Translations under genes and position numbers: made by a program
NCBI GenBank assembly: GCA_041398785.1
Contig: JAWKUA010000002.1
Coordinates: 310,001 to 374,000, forward strand
Direction: 5' to 3'
DNA length: 64,000 bases
From: Planctomycetaceae bacterium
Lineage (GTDB): Bacteria > Planctomycetota > Planctomycetia > Planctomycetales > Planctomycetaceae
The notes under the pieces: generated by a model
What the model was told of the DNA's origin: nothing
What the model saw: the letters and a program-made list of their open reading frames with translations, nothing else
Databases searched by the model: none
In this document: positions 62,966-64,000 of the stretch, in pieces
Layout of the letters: every line of letters begins with the position of its first letter
How positions within the stretch are numbered: the first letter of the stretch is position 1

Positions 62966-64000
62966 ATGAAACCTAACAACTGCCAGGGCATCTCCCGCCG
63001 AGACAGCATCGCGCTCGGAATCGGTTCCCTGTTCGGCTCCGGACTTGTCGGTAGCCTGCGGGCTCGGGGCGAATCGGAACGACACGGCGCGGGTCCGAAG
63101 CGCGTGGCGGAACGCTGCATCCTGATCTGGATGGATGGCGGACCCACGCACTTCGAAACGTTTGACCCGAAACCGGATGCCCCGGCGGAATATCGCGGCG
63201 AGTTCACTCACATCGATACGGCAGTTCCCGGTGTCGTGTTTTCGGAACACATGACGAAGCTGGCCGCGTCGCTGAACGACTTCGCCATGATCCGCTCCAT
63301 TCGTCACGACCAGGGCAATCACGGAGCCGGCAATCACTACATGATGACGGGAGCACCGCCGCGAATTCCGGTGGGATGCGGTGCGTTCGTCAGCTTTCAT
63401 CCCAGCCTGGGCTCCGTGGTCGCAAAGGAACTCGGAAAGGAAAACGGGCTGCCGCCGTACTTCAGTATGCCGCAGATGTCCCGGTCCGGCGGGCCGAACT
63501 TTCTGGGAGCACGCTACGCTCCGTTTGTCGTACCCGATGATCCGAACAGCGGCAGCTTCCGGGTTCGCGACGTGGCGCTGCCGAAAAGCCTGACCGAAGC
63601 GAGATTCGATTCGCGCACCGATCTGCGGTCATCCATTGATCGCATGGTCCGCCTGAACCACGAAGCGGCGGCCGATCCCGTTGCCGGAGTCGACGAGTAC
63701 TATCGTCAGGGCTATGACCTGGTGACGTCGCCGAAAGCGCAGGAAGCATTCGACATCGGCCGCGAACCGGACGACGTGCGGGAACGTTACGGTCGCGACT
63801 CTTTCGGCCAGCGCTGCCTGCTCGCTCGCCGACTGATTGAAGGCGGAGTTCCCTTCGTCACTGTCTACGACGGCGGCTGGGATCACCATCGCGACATCTT
63901 CAACGCGTTGCGAAAGCGGCTGCCGAAGTGGGACAATTCCGTCGCTACGCTGATTCAGGATTTGAAGGAACGCGGGCTGCTGGATTCCACGCTGGTTGTT
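62966..64000 (+). CDS. DUF1501 domain protein (3' partial)
   Basis: The start at 62966 has GGAG 9 bases upstream. The frame is open to the window end (345 codons). It begins with a short Tat-like region (ISRRDSIALGIGSLFGSG) and the DUF1501 block RCILIWMDGGPTHFETFDPKP. The middle matches the family: FSEHMTKLAASLNDFAMIRS, HGAGNHYMMTGAPP, SFGQRCLLARRLIEGGVPFV and YDGGWDHHRDIF. The C-terminal part with the GRTP-like region lies beyond the window. It partners the cytochrome/DUF1549-DUF1553 gene upstream, as in the pair at 5.9-9.6 kb. Function unknown. Confidence 0.92.
   Translation, partial: MKPNNCQGISRRDSIALGIGSLFGSGLVGSLRARGESERHGAGPKRVAERCILIWMDGGPTHFETFDPKPDAPAEYRGEFTHIDTAVPGVVFSEHMTKLAASLNDFAMIRSIRHDQGNHGAGNHYMMTGAPPRIPVGCGAFVSFHPSLGSVVAKELGKENGLPPYFSMPQMSRSGGPNFLGARYAPFVVPDDPNSGSFRVRDVALPKSLTEARFDSRTDLRSSIDRMVRLNHEAAADPVAGVDEYYRQGYDLVTSPKAQEAFDIGREPDDVRERYGRDSFGQRCLLARRLIEGGVPFVTVYDGGWDHHRDIFNALRKRLPKWDNSVATLIQDLKERGLLDSTLVV

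Noticed and set aside
1..64000. tRNA, rRNA, CRISPR array, prophage or insertion sequence
   Set aside because: No cloverleaf, spacer-repeat pattern, integrase, transposase or phage gene was seen on reading both strands; short RNAs cannot be excluded without a covariance search.

Overview
The window reads as a chromosomal segment of a planctomycete (Pirellulales/Planctomycetales-like). The evidence is the gene families: paired Planctomycete-cytochrome (PSCyt1/DUF1549/DUF1553) and DUF1501 genes (twice), a DUF1592-type/DUF1552 pair, a DUF1559 'H-X9-DG' pseudopilin, a sulfatase with a SUMF1/FGE-fold protein, a DUF1080 protein, a DUF4058 protein, an ECF sigma factor next to a giant Ser/Thr kinase, and very long TolC and HlyD-type proteins. 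Coding density is high, the DNA is GC-rich, and I see no rRNA, tRNA, CRISPR, prophage or transposase.

Layout. 1-5.8 kb: 3' part of an MBOAT/SGNH fusion, a small LRR-like lipoprotein, a DUF1559 pseudopilin and a stand-alone fatty acyl-AMP ligase. 5.9-11.9 kb: DUF1501/cytochrome pair, then an amidohydrolase and an aldo-keto reductase. 12-16.2 kb (minus): nucleotide-sugar locus with a GalU-like protein and a 1099-residue GHMP-kinase/UDPGP fusion. 16.4-18.3 kb: FGE-fold protein and a peroxiredoxin-like gene with an in-frame TGA at the first position of its CxxC motif, followed by a SECIS-like hairpin (candidate SelU/PRXL2-type selenoprotein). 18.5-24 kb: ECF sigma factor, small orphan ORF, and a pseudokinase-kinase-DUF5939-degenerate cyclase protein. 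24.3-34.7 kb: DUF1080 protein, a glycerophosphodiesterase/X-Pro-peptidase fusion, arylsulfatase, DUF1592-type cytochrome, DUF1552 and DUF4058. 34.8-40.1 kb: tandem metallo-beta-lactamase protein, a translationally coupled orphan membrane protein and a purple acid phosphatase. 40.3-43.8 kb: transketolase-like gene with a one-base frameshift, divergent from a double-cluster ferredoxin; then a divergent ribosomal protein L28. 43.9-51.3 kb (minus): MacAB-TolC-like export operon (TolC, adaptor, ATPase, permease). 51.7-57.5 kb: spermidine-synthase-like membrane protein split by a second frameshift, an amidohydrolase, an SDR and a PilZ protein. 57.6-64 kb: LptF/G permease, a lipoprotein, another cytochrome/DUF1501 pair separated by an inverted-repeat element, running off the window end.

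The strongest unexpected signal is the TGA-containing redox gene at 17718-18266. Other items worth checking are the reversed-order sugar kinase-pyrophosphorylase fusion, the kinase with a dead cyclase-like tail, the GDPD-X-Pro-peptidase fusion, EF-hands in both periplasmic parts of the efflux system, and the 148-bp inverted-repeat element at 62803-62950. The two single-base frameshifts in otherwise intact genes warn that some lesions may be assembly errors. All functional statements come from reading the sequence and remembered family motifs; no database search was run.
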